Shown: positions 40,478-48,968 of the stretch, one piece after another | How the letters are laid out: every line of letters begins with the position of its first letter | Numbering within the stretch: position 1 is the first letter of the stretch | DNA from: Bacteroidia bacterium | GTDB taxonomy: Bacteria > Bacteroidota > Bacteroidia > B-17B0 > Aurantibacillaceae | Assembly (NCBI GenBank): GCA_020846335.1 | Contig: JADLED010000256.1 | Coordinates: forward strand, 37,472 to 101,471 | DNA length: 64,000 nucleotides | Reading direction: 5' to 3' | Notes under the pieces: model-generated | What the model was told of the DNA's origin: nothing | The model's database searches: none | The model's input: only the letters and a program-made list of their open reading frames with translations | Position numbers and translations under genes: made by a program

Positions 40478-43303
40478 TTATTTTTTTGCCTCTGCCGCTT
40501 TAGCATCAGCTTTGGCTTTTGCATCTTCTAATATTTTGTTACAACGTGCATCGCTTTCATCCAATAGTTTTTGTGCCTTTTCATCCACCTTTTTCTTTGC
40601 AACTTCCGCTGCTTTTTTGGCTGCTATTTTGGCTATTGGGTTGCTTGCCTGATTTACCAATTGGTCGGCAGCGGCATAACCTACCTGTTTGGTTTTATCA
40701 ACCAGAGCGGCTGTTTCGGCTTTTATACGTTCCACCTGTGCCTTAGCATCTTCCAGAATCTTTTGTGCTTCGGCATTTGCTTTATCAATTCCTGCGTTTA
40801 AGGCTTGTGTGGTTACGGTTGCTACAGCACTTTTTGCATCGTCTTTCATGCTGGTTTTAATTGTTGGTTTTGTAACACTTCCGCCAAATAAGGCAGTTAC
40901 ATTTACTTTTTCGCCTAAATTTACATTGGTGCCTGCAGCAGCATTGGCCTGACCAAGTAAGCCGTTTAAGGCCGAATTGGCCGCGCTTCCAAACATGGCG
41001 CGAGGTATTTCCATTTTCCACTTATAGTCGATACTTTGATCGAGTCCGGTGCTGCCCGAAATGTTGGTTTTAATGGCATTTATTTTGGTATCAAACGGTT
41101 CAAAATTAATACGACCGTCTTTAATAAAATATTTCAGGTTGAGGTCGGTAATGTCCATGCTTTTTAATTGTTCAATTTTTAGGGCATCGCCTAGTTTTAC
41201 AAATGGAGGGAAACCACCTACGTTTACTTTATTGGTTTTAAAAACACCTTTGGCATCCACGGTTTTTAAATCGGGTTCCATCTTATCATTAAGTCCCACT
41301 TTAAAGTTTTCTAAGGTGGCTGTAAACAAACCTTTGGCATACTCGCCCACAGGGGCAAGTTTTTGCATGGAATTAAATGTTTTAAAGGTATTTTGTATGT
41401 CAAAATTCTCAATTTTTAAATTGAGTGAAGTAGTAGGCTTTTTAATATTTGTTGTTTCATAATATCCGTTAACTGTAAGTGCGCCGCCCATGGTGTTCAT
41501 TTTCAAATTGGTCATGTCCACTTTTTCATCACGAATGACAATGTTGCCATCCATGTTTTCGAGCACCATGTTGGTGTAAAGCACTTTTGCAATTTTGGCA
41601 TCCAGATTAAAGTCGATATTGGCCGGCACCGGAAACACACCCATGGTGGCATTTGCAGCAGCGGCGCTGTCGACCTTGGCTGTAGCGGCATTTGTTGGGG
41701 TGGGCGGTCCCATAAGTTCGTTTAAATCCATTAAATTACTTTTAATGGCAAAAGTTCCTTTTATTAAATCGTCTTTAAATACATACTGCATAAAATTTTC
41801 TATTCTACCGTTGGCGCTAATGTCGCTTTTGCCCATCATGGCATCAAATTTTGCCAGCTCTACATATTGCGTGGTGAAATTGAGTTTCATGCTTTGCAGA
41901 TTTACCGGAAATGGCAAACTGTCGGATTTATAATTCATTTTGTCGATTTCGAGAGCGCCACTGGCTTTGAATTTATCGTACTCTTTTTTATCAATGGCGC
42001 TCATGTGGCCATCCACGCTAATGTCGGATTTAATAATGCCGCTCAGATTATCGCCTTTATCGAGTGGAATAAATTCTTTTACACTTTCCAGATTAATTAA
42101 TCCTTTTAGGTGAGCTCTTAGCCCCGGATCGGACATTGGAGTTCTTACGTGAGCACTCATATCAATTGGATTTCCGGCAAGTTCAACATGAAATTTGTCC
42201 ACATCCACTGTGGTGGCATCGAGCACGCCATTTGGGTTGAGCACCTTTACATTCACATTTATGTTATTAACTGATTTTGGAAGGCTTGGGTATTTAAACA
42301 TCGCATCAATAATACTCAGATTAACACCAAAAGCCGGCATTTGTGAAGCATTGTAGCGCCCCTTTGCATTGCCATCCAGTGCCAGTTTTCCGGCGGTTTT
42401 AACCGATTCAAAATCTTTTGAGTAAACAGATGGAATGAGCGACAGTATGGATTTGAATTCGGTTTGTTTGGCCGCAAATTTAACGTCCATGTCAATGTTG
42501 GTATCGGGCATCAGCACGTATCCGTCAAAACCCAATGTTAAATCGTTGAGGCTAAATTCGTTTTCCTTAAATGTAAATTTCATCTTCGGCATGTCCATGT
42601 CTAAATCCATTTTGGCTTTGGTGTGCACATTGCTGAGATAGGCCACGCCGTCCATTTTAAAAGTGGTTTTGGCAATGTCTAATACGTTATTAAGTATAAA
42701 GTTATCCTGCGTAAAATCTCCCTTAAGGCTGTAGTTAAGGTTTTCGAGTTTTGAATACATGTTGCCTTGTTGGTCGTCGTAAACGATATAAGCTTCGGTA
42801 ATTTTAAACTCGCTGAGTTTCATGGCAAATTTTGTGGCAGCGGTATCGGCAGGTGCTGCGGCAGTGGTATCGGTCGATGGTTTGGCAATGTCCCAATTGG
42901 CTTTTCCGTTTTTTAGTACTTTGCCTAATATTCTGGCTTTATCAATTATAATGGAGTTAATTTTATATTGGTCGCCACTGATAACGCTCTTTAAGTTGAT
43001 GTCGGTACTCAACAGTCCAATGTAGGCAAGGGTGTCGCCTTCAAATTCATTTATGCCCACCACGCTAACGTTATTTATTTTGAAACGAAAATCGGGAAAT
43101 GAAGAAATGAGGCTGAGATCGAACTCACCAAAATCGACTTTGGCATTGAGGTTAGCATTGGCCTGCTCTTTAACCAGGGCCACAATTTTTCCTTTAAAGA
43201 TAAAGGGTGCGGCTATTAACAACACAATGATTGTTAGTAACGAAATTCCGGTCCATTTAAAAATCCGTTTTAAAATGCTTTTTTTTGGTTTATCAGTGCT
43301 CAT
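40478..43303 (-). CDS. AsmA-family / large AsmA-like C-terminal protein
   Basis: N-terminal TM, FKGKIVALVKEQANANLNAKVDFGEFDLSLISSFPDFRFKINNVSVVG, Lys/Ala-rich C-terminal coiled coil. Confidence 0.85.
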   Translation of the reverse strand: MSTDKPKKSILKRIFKWTGISLLTIIVLLIAAPFIFKGKIVALVKEQANANLNAKVDFGEFDLSLISSFPDFRFKINNVSVVGINEFEGDTLAYIGLLSTDINLKSVISGDQYKINSIIIDKARILGKVLKNGKANWDIAKPSTDTTAAAPADTAATKFAMKLSEFKITEAYIVYDDQQGNMYSKLENLNYSLKGDFTQDNFILNNVLDIAKTTFKMDGVAYLSNVHTKAKMDLDMDMPKMKFTFKENEFSLNDLTLGFDGYVLMPDTNIDMDVKFAAKQTEFKSILSLIPSVYSKDFESVKTAGKLALDGNAKGRYNASQMPAFGVNLSIIDAMFKYPSLPKSVNNINVNVKVLNPNGVLDATTVDVDKFHVELAGNPIDMSAHVRTPMSDPGLRAHLKGLINLESVKEFIPLDKGDNLSGIIKSDISVDGHMSAIDKKEYDKFKASGALEIDKMNYKSDSLPFPVNLQSMKLNFTTQYVELAKFDAMMGKSDISANGRIENFMQYVFKDDLIKGTFAIKSNLMDLNELMGPPTPTNAATAKVDSAAAANATMGVFPVPANIDFNLDAKIAKVLYTNMVLENMDGNIVIRDEKVDMTNLKMNTMGGALTVNGYYETTNIKKPTTSLNLKIENFDIQNTFKTFNSMQKLAPVGEYAKGLFTATLENFKVGLNDKMEPDLKTVDAKGVFKTNKVNVGGFPPFVKLGDALKIEQLKSMDITDLNLKYFIKDGRINFEPFDTKINAIKTNISGSTGLDQSIDYKWKMEIPRAMFGSAANSALNGLLGQANAAAGTNVNLGEKVNVTALFGGSVTKPTIKTSMKDDAKSAVATVTTQALNAGIDKANAEAQKILEDAKAQVERIKAETAALVDKTKQVGYAAADQLVNQASNPIAKIAAKKAAEVAKKKVDEKAQKLLDESDARCNKILEDAKAKADAKAAEAKK

Positions 43304-43404
43304 AAATTTCTTTTTATTAGGTGCATTAAAAATAAGAAGAATTTATGGAGTTTTGAGGGTGGTTAAGCTCCTGCGTTTATAAAAATTTACAGTAAAAAAG
43401 GGGT

Positions 43405-44160
43405 CTATTCTGCCTTTAAATTGATGGCTTTTAAAAACTCTTCTTTTTTATTTTTGGAAACGGGAATGGTTTTTTTGCCTTGCATTACCACATATCCACC
43501 GTCTTCGCGCAGATAGCGCACAACATGGTTGAGATTAATGATGAAAGAATTGTGAATGCGGATAAAATGATTGCCGCTTTTGCAGAGCAAGTTTTCGTAT
43601 TCTTTCAATGATTTGTTCACTTCCAGAATTTGCTGACCTATTATCAGAGCCTTGCAGGTGTTGGAATTAGCCTCGATGTAAACTATGTTTGAGGATTGCA
43701 CATATTCAACCGAATTTTTTCCGGGCAGTGGCACACGCATTTGGTCTGTTATTGGCAGTTCAACAAACAAGCTGGTAAAGTCGGGCAAGTCGAAATGTGT
43801 GGATAATTTTTTTCTTGCACGTTCTACGGCCTTCCTTAACTCTTCAATGTCCACCGGTTTAAGCAGGTAATCCGTGGCATTTTGTTTTAAGGCCTTCAAG
43901 GCGTGTTCGCGGTGCGCTGTGGTAAATATGAGGCAAAACTTTTTGTAGTCAAGATTTTCAAGCACCTGAAATCCGTTTAAAACCGGCATATTAATGTCTA
44001 AAAAAACAATGTCGGGACGAAAGTTGTTAATAAGGTCAATTCCTTCCACGGCACTGGTGGTACTTGCTACCACTTTTACATCCGGAACAAATTTTTGTAC
44101 CAGAAGTTCAAGGCTCTTCACGCCGTTTGCTTCGTCGTCTATAATTACAGCATGCAACAT
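43405..44160 (-). CDS. LytTR-family response regulator
   Basis: REC domain (IIDDEANGVKSLELL, FLDINMP) and LytTR (NIVYIEANSNTCKALI...FIRIHNSFIINLNHV). Confidence 0.92.
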   Translation of the reverse strand: MLHAVIIDDEANGVKSLELLVQKFVPDVKVVASTTSAVEGIDLINNFRPDIVFLDINMPVLNGFQVLENLDYKKFCLIFTTAHREHALKALKQNATDYLLKPVDIEELRKAVERARKKLSTHFDLPDFTSLFVELPITDQMRVPLPGKNSVEYVQSSNIVYIEANSNTCKALIIGQQILEVNKSLKEYENLLCKSGNHFIRIHNSFIINLNHVVRYLREDGGYVVMQGKKTIPVSKNKKEEFLKAINLKAE

Positions 44161-44162
44161 TT

Positions 44163-45707
44163 CTACTTCATGATGGGTATTATTATTTCTACAAGTGTTC
44201 CTTCGCTTGCGCCGGCGGTATTGTGTTTATCAATAATCTGCAAGCTGTTTTTTAAGCCGGTAATTTTTTCATGAATTTCGAGGCGTTGTTTTATAAATTC
44301 AAGTGCGAGCGATCTTTTCTTAATCGGATCTTTTTGCTTTGCACTTTTTTGGCGTCCCACACCGTTATCGTCTACTCTGCAAATTAAGCGTTTCTCGTCT
44401 AAAACGTCGAAGGTAACACTTAGTTTTTTTTCGCCTGATTTTGGCAGCAATCCATGCCAAATGGCGTTTTCGAGCAGTGGCTGTATGAGCATAAATGGTA
44501 TTTTTATTTTACCGGGCTCGGGTACTGAATTGGTGATGCTAAATTCAAACGAGTTGCCAAACCGCAATTTCTCAATGTCAACAAATGCTTTGAGAATTTC
44601 CATTTCTTCTTCAAGACTTATACTTTCGGAATCACTGCTTTCGATTAGGCGACGGAGTAATTTAGAAAACATGGCCAGGTAATCGTGTGCTTTGTTAAAA
44701 TCCGATTCGAGAATAAACCGCTGAAGCGTGTTGAGCGAGTTAAACATGAAATGCGGATTCATTTGCATGCGAATGGCGCGGGTTTCAAGTTCAGCCATTC
44801 GGGTTTTAACACGATTATAAGCTTCGATTTGTTTTAACTTGTATTTATAGCGGCGCACGAAAAACCAGACCAATAATGCCACTAATGCTGCGATTGCAGA
44901 AAACATGGCACCCCATTTAAGATATGAATTAAAACGGTTGTGATCGGGTTGATTATAAAGTTCTGTTATTTCATCTGCACTCAAAACACGATTATAAATG
45001 TTTATGTCATCTACGTTGGCACACAAATACCTCTCGTTTTTTTTACTACCGGTGCTGCCTATTAATACTGAATCGGTTTGCAGGTATTCGGTACGAAAAT
45101 TTTTTTGAATTTTGGAATTGAGTTCGCCATCAAGGTAAAATGCCAGAGTGTCGTTGTTAAAGGCCATAGCAACGTGGTGCCATTTGCTAAGATTAAGCGT
45201 GTCGCCGGTGTAAAGTTGAACCTGTAATTTTTCTGATAGAGACGTGGCTACCACCACTTTTTTTGATACATAGTCGTAGGCAATGGCATAGGCTTCGTTA
45301 AAATCTTCGCCATTGTTGTTTTTGGTAAGCACAATTGGATTGAATTGATAGCCTTGTCCACCCTGCATGGCCACATCAATTTTTATCCAAAGAGCAATCG
45401 TTCCAATGTCAGGTTTCAGGCTTTTGTCGGTTCCCAAATTCAAATATGAACCGGGACTGCCATGCAGGTAGCAGGCCGATTTTGGGTTGCCAAAGCGATC
45501 GTTTACAAATAACACGCTTCCTGTTTTTGCATTTCTGCCTGAAATTTCTTCGGTTGCCTGTCCTTTATTGAAGGTGAATTTAGCAGCAGGGCCATTGTGT
45601 TGCTGCGCAATTACAACTCCCCTTAGGAAGATAGAGAAATATACTAAAATGATGAATGGCCTCATTGGTGTTTGCTCTAAACTAAACATTAGGGCATGAT
45701 TGTGCAA
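44163..45707 (-). CDS. LytS-like histidine kinase with extracellular LamG/concanavalin-like domain
   Basis: MQMNPHFMFNSLNTLQRFI (His_kinase), LamG-like FYLDGELNSKI..VDDINIYNRVLSADEITELYN. Confidence 0.9.
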   Translation of the reverse strand: MHNHALMFSLEQTPMRPFIILVYFSIFLRGVVIAQQHNGPAAKFTFNKGQATEEISGRNAKTGSVLFVNDRFGNPKSACYLHGSPGSYLNLGTDKSLKPDIGTIALWIKIDVAMQGGQGYQFNPIVLTKNNNGEDFNEAYAIAYDYVSKKVVVATSLSEKLQVQLYTGDTLNLSKWHHVAMAFNNDTLAFYLDGELNSKIQKNFRTEYLQTDSVLIGSTGSKKNERYLCANVDDINIYNRVLSADEITELYNQPDHNRFNSYLKWGAMFSAIAALVALLVWFFVRRYKYKLKQIEAYNRVKTRMAELETRAIRMQMNPHFMFNSLNTLQRFILESDFNKAHDYLAMFSKLLRRLIESSDSESISLEEEMEILKAFVDIEKLRFGNSFEFSITNSVPEPGKIKIPFMLIQPLLENAIWHGLLPKSGEKKLSVTFDVLDEKRLICRVDDNGVGRQKSAKQKDPIKKRSLALEFIKQRLEIHEKITGLKNSLQIIDKHNTAGASEGTLVEIIIPIMK

Positions 45708-46027
45708 AATAATTAAATGCAGCAGGGCTAAAATTACGTGTCAAATACATGATTGGCTTTACAGGTGGTTGGTTTATTGATGTAAAAACTGATATAGGCT
45801 TATTATTCTAAAAAGCCTTGACGGTGCATTATAACAAACCATTTATGAATTCAAAATCAGTTTTGGTCATGGGCTTGATTTTCAAAAATTAAAAAACATT
45901 TAGTTTTAAAGCCAACAACAAATTGACGGTTTCGGAATTGAACTAAAACAGATTAAGTCTTTTAGCCTGTATTATGTTTAATAGAAATAAACATTGCCCA
46001 TAAAAGAAAAAAAACAACCCTGGTAAA

Positions 46028-46056
46028 AAGCGATTCCATTCGAATCGCTTTTTTTT
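46028..46056. terminator. Orphan terminator-like hairpin in divergent intergenic region
   Basis: AAGCGATTC-cattc-GAATCGCTT followed by TTTTTT. Confidence 0.6.
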
Positions 46057-46467
46057 ATTGTTCAGAGTGCTTATTGCTGGCAAAAGTTTGCTCAATGCCT
46101 GCTTATATTTTTAAGTGCAAGCATGCCATATCAAAAACGGGCTTTGTTTAAAGCTAAAGTGGCTAAAAATTTGTTGCCAAAATAAATTTTTTGTTTACAG
46201 GTGGTTGATTTTAATGTGTGGATACATATTTGTGAAGTTGCGTTGAAAAAAAACGAAGGCGTAGCTTATTTTCTTCCACATATAAATTCAAAACGATAAT
46301 TGGTAATTGATGCCTTTGTAAAAGAAATTATTGAAATACCTTTACTATGCGATTACTTAACAAGTTGAACTATAACCCGGAATAAATGACGTCAAATTCC
46401 GAAAAAATAAGCGGATGCCGAAAAGCTTTAAAAGAGTAGGTAAAAGAAAATTTAACTCATTAATATC

Positions 46468-48219
46468 ATGAAAACAAAATTAATTTTAGGGAGCATTCTA
46501 GCTTTAACAAATCTGGCATACGCGCAAGTATGGACAACGGGTCTAGGAGCAGTAACAACAACTGGGAAAGTAGGTATTGGTAACAATTTACCAAGTTTTA
46601 AACTTGATGTAAAATTGGCGGGCTCTTTGAATCCAACGTTTGACGGGCTATCCATCGATAATACAGGTTCCTCCATAGAACCCGGTATTCTTTTGAAGAA
46701 CACTAATGTCGGAGCTATAAGTTGGTCAATGAAATCTGTTCCAGGAAATTTGGGAGGAGGAGCCTGGAGATTGTCCAATGAAACTAACCAGGTCCCCGTA
46801 ATGGAAGTACTTGGTAATGGACAAACGTTTATACGAACTGTTGGTATAGGACCTAGTAATGGAAGACTTAATGTTGCTACAGTTAGTGAAGCCTATGCTG
46901 TAAGTGCCGATAATATTGGGCAATTTCATGCAACTGGTGTCCGTGCAGAGGCGGCGGGTAATGGTGCGGCAGGTAGTTTAAGCCGGGGAATGTTAAGCGT
47001 TGTTTATAATGCAGAAGAAAATCAAGGTGGGGATTTTAATGCTTATGGAGGAAGTAGGGCGAAAGGAATTATTTGTAAAGCCAGTGGAGGCACATCCAAT
47101 AATACTGGTGGACATTTCTTGTCTATCGGAAACTCTGCAGGTTCTGGAAGTAATTATGGAGCGTATGCCGAATCAAACACGAGTGGGTATGGCGTAGGTA
47201 TTTATGCAAAATCAATCGGAGCGTCACCAAATGGCTTTTACCACTATGGTGGAATTTTCGAATCCAATGGTGCAGGTAGTCCAAAAAATATAGGGTCTGC
47301 TTCTTATGCCGGCGGCGGTAGCGGATTTAATATAGGGGTTGTTGGCGCTGCCGATGGAACCGGGTCAAGTTGGATTCCAATGTTTCCCTTAACACATAAT
47401 ATTGGAGTTTACGGAACTGCTAATTTATCAGGGCCATATGCAAGTCCCAGCAACAATTGGGCCGGCTGGTTTGATAACGATGTAATGATTAATGGTACGG
47501 GCTACAATAGTGCGTTTAGTATTTTTACTTCCGATCGTAGGTTTAAAAAAGATATTAGAACTATCGAAAATGCAAGTTCTGTCATCGCTCATCTTAATCC
47601 AAGTACCTACTATATGACAACCGAAAATGAATACGGAATGCACTTTAGCTCTCAAAAACAATTTGGTTTTATATCTCAAGAAGTGGAAGCTATTTTACCG
47701 GATTTGGTAGCCACTGTTCATAAGCCTGCCAATGTTGACTCTACAGGAAAAGAGGTTACAAAAGCCATCGATTTTAAAGGGCTAAATTACATGGGCTTCA
47801 TTGCTCTATTAACCAAAGGTATGCAGGAACAGCAGTCGTTGATTCAATCGCAGCAGCAACAAATAGATGAACTCAAATCGCTTGTTTATTCATCGAACGG
47901 AAACAATTCTGCTAATAAAGGAGGAGCTAATTCCATCTCTGTTACTTTAAGCGATAAAAACGTACTGGTGTTAGATCAAAACGTGCCAAATCCTTTTGCT
48001 GAAAGCACAGTGATTTCTTACAACATACCTGAAGATTTTACCAAAGCACAAATTATTTTTATGACCAACGAAGGTAAAGTTATTAAGTCGCTCGACATTA
48101 CTGAAAAAGGTGCAGGAAGTTTAAATGTGTTTGCCAATGACTTAAGCCATGGCATGTACTCTTATTCATTAATTATTGACGGTAAAACCGTGGCCACCAA
48201 AAAAATGATTAAGGAATAA
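46468..48219 (+). CDS. Secreted protein with Peptidase S74-type chaperone domain and T9SS sorting tail
   Basis: SDRRFKKDIRTIENASSVIAHLNPSTYYM...QFGFISQEVEAILPDLV...GLNYMGFIALLTKGMQEQQSLIQSQQQQIDELK, then VPNPFAESTVISYNIP...MYSYSLIIDGKTVATKKMIKE. Confidence 0.85.
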   Translation: MKTKLILGSILALTNLAYAQVWTTGLGAVTTTGKVGIGNNLPSFKLDVKLAGSLNPTFDGLSIDNTGSSIEPGILLKNTNVGAISWSMKSVPGNLGGGAWRLSNETNQVPVMEVLGNGQTFIRTVGIGPSNGRLNVATVSEAYAVSADNIGQFHATGVRAEAAGNGAAGSLSRGMLSVVYNAEENQGGDFNAYGGSRAKGIICKASGGTSNNTGGHFLSIGNSAGSGSNYGAYAESNTSGYGVGIYAKSIGASPNGFYHYGGIFESNGAGSPKNIGSASYAGGGSGFNIGVVGAADGTGSSWIPMFPLTHNIGVYGTANLSGPYASPSNNWAGWFDNDVMINGTGYNSAFSIFTSDRRFKKDIRTIENASSVIAHLNPSTYYMTTENEYGMHFSSQKQFGFISQEVEAILPDLVATVHKPANVDSTGKEVTKAIDFKGLNYMGFIALLTKGMQEQQSLIQSQQQQIDELKSLVYSSNGNNSANKGGANSISVTLSDKNVLVLDQNVPNPFAESTVISYNIPEDFTKAQIIFMTNEGKVIKSLDITEKGAGSLNVFANDLSHGMYSYSLIIDGKTVATKKMIKE

Positions 48220-48253
48220 TTGAAATTAAACCCATAAGATTAACAAACAACCC

Positions 48254-48285
48254 AAAAGCGGTTCATTAAGTTGAACCGCTTTTTT
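48254..48285 (+). terminator. Intrinsic terminator after 46468..48219
   Basis: AAAAGCGGTTCA-ttaagt-TGAACCGCTTTTTT. Confidence 0.85.
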
Positions 48286-48301
48286 ATTTTTAGAAATGCA
48301 A

Positions 48302-48346
48302 AAAAAATCCGCCCCGATAGCTTTCGGGGCGGAGTGATTTTTTATG
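48302..48346 (-). terminator. Terminator-like hairpin after tRNA remnant 3, containing CCGCCCCGATAGCTTTCGGGGCGG
   Basis: Minus: ATCACTCCGCCCCGAAAGCTATCGGGGCGGATTTTTTT. Confidence 0.65.
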
Positions 48347-48410
48347 TGCTCCCCCCTGGGCTTCACGCCTCCGATTTCCTTCGGCGGATAAACTTCTCGC
48401 CAGGTTGGGT
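48347..48410 (-). pseudogene. Degenerate tRNA 3' fragment (remnant 3), interrupted by palindrome CGCCTCCGATTTCCTTCGGCGG
   Basis: TGCTCCC-CCTGGGCT matches 3' end of intact tRNA at 48844; also shares GGAGTGATTTTTTATGTGCTCCC with remnant 2. Confidence 0.55.
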
Positions 48411-48413
48411 AAA

Positions 48414-48447
48414 ATAAAAAACTCCGCTTGCGCGGAGTGATTTTTTA
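48414..48447 (-). terminator. Terminator-like hairpin after tRNA remnant 2
   Basis: ACTCCGC-ttg-GCGGAGT with T-run on minus strand. Confidence 0.6.
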
Positions 48448-48449
48448 TG

Positions 48450-48517
48450 TGCTCCCACCTGGGCTCGAACCAGGGACCCTCAGCCCCGATAGCTATCGGG
48501 GGAGTCTGATGCTCTAA
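48450..48517 (-). pseudogene. 3' partial tRNA(CAT) copy (remnant 2) with palindrome CCCCGATAGCTATCGGGG replacing anticodon-loop bases
   Basis: 35-bp identity to intact tRNA copy (GTGCTCCCACCTGGGCTCGAACCAGGGACCCTCAG) and then GAGTCTGATGCTCTAA; ATTAT replaced by the palindrome at 48484-48501. Confidence 0.85.
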
Positions 48518-48804
48518 GTGTACTTTAATTTAAGCTTTAACTGCATCTCAGGATATTTTATGAGATTGAAAATATAAACGCTGCTTTTCATCCGCTTTAT
48601 GTGCTTTTCTATTTTAAGTGCCTGAGAATAGGTTTCACATTCTATAGCTAATACTAAGCGCCAGTCTTCTGCTTTTGCTGTAAACCTATTCTCACCATAT
48701 TCGTGAGCATTGTGTTTCTTAATCCTTGACTCCAAATCCTGTTGACAAGCACCTATGTAATGACATTGAAGTTTTTCACTATACAATATGTAACAACAAA
48801 TCAT
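48514..48804 (-). CDS. Small GIY-YIG endonuclease, tRNA-associated
   Basis: MICCYILYSEKLQCHYIGACQQDLESRIKKHN...SQALKIEKHIKRMKSSVYIFNLI: GIY-YIG motif, conserved Arg and Glu positions; track ORF 48514..48852 extends into the tRNA so ATG at 48804 is preferred. Confidence 0.85.
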   Translation of the reverse strand: MICCYILYSEKLQCHYIGACQQDLESRIKKHNAHEYGENRFTAKAEDWRLVLAIECETYSQALKIEKHIKRMKSSVYIFNLIKYPEMQLKLKLKYT

Positions 48805-48807
48805 GGT

Positions 48808-48842
48808 ACAAAAAAAACCCCGGAATATTTCTCCGGGGTTCA
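48808..48842 (-). terminator. Terminator hairpin immediately 3' of the tRNA
   Basis: Minus: AACCCCGGAG-aaatatt-CCGGGGTTTTTTTT. Confidence 0.75.
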
Positions 48843-48843
48843 G

Positions 48844-48917
48844 TGCTCCCACCTGGGCTCGAACCAGGGACCCTCAGATTATGAGTCTGATGCTCTAACC
48901 GGCTGAGCTATAGGAGC
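48844..48917 (-). tRNA. tRNA-Met (CAT anticodon; tRNA-Ile2 with modified C34 not excluded)
   Basis: GCTCCTATAGCTCAGCCGGTTAGAGCATCAGACTCATAATCTGAGGGTCCCTGGTTCGAGCCCAGGTGGGAGCA folds as full cloverleaf. Confidence 0.92.
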
Positions 48918-48968
48918 GGTTAGTTTTTTGGCTTACGCCTATTTCAAGTTCTTCATCCAAACTTCAAC

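Noticed and set aside
41049-41462. 137-aa + strand ORF inside the AsmA-like gene
   Set aside because: Antisense shadow ORF with no domain or upstream signals.
48450-48517. Remnant 2 as a functional second tRNA
   Set aside because: It lacks the 5' acceptor strand and most of the D-arm, and the anticodon loop is replaced by a palindrome.
48514-48852. Track ORF of 112 aa including an N-terminal MGALNPGEIFRGFFCT extension
   Set aside because: The first 16 codons are translation of the tRNA 3' end and its terminator; ATG at 48804 starts just before the GIY-YIG fold.
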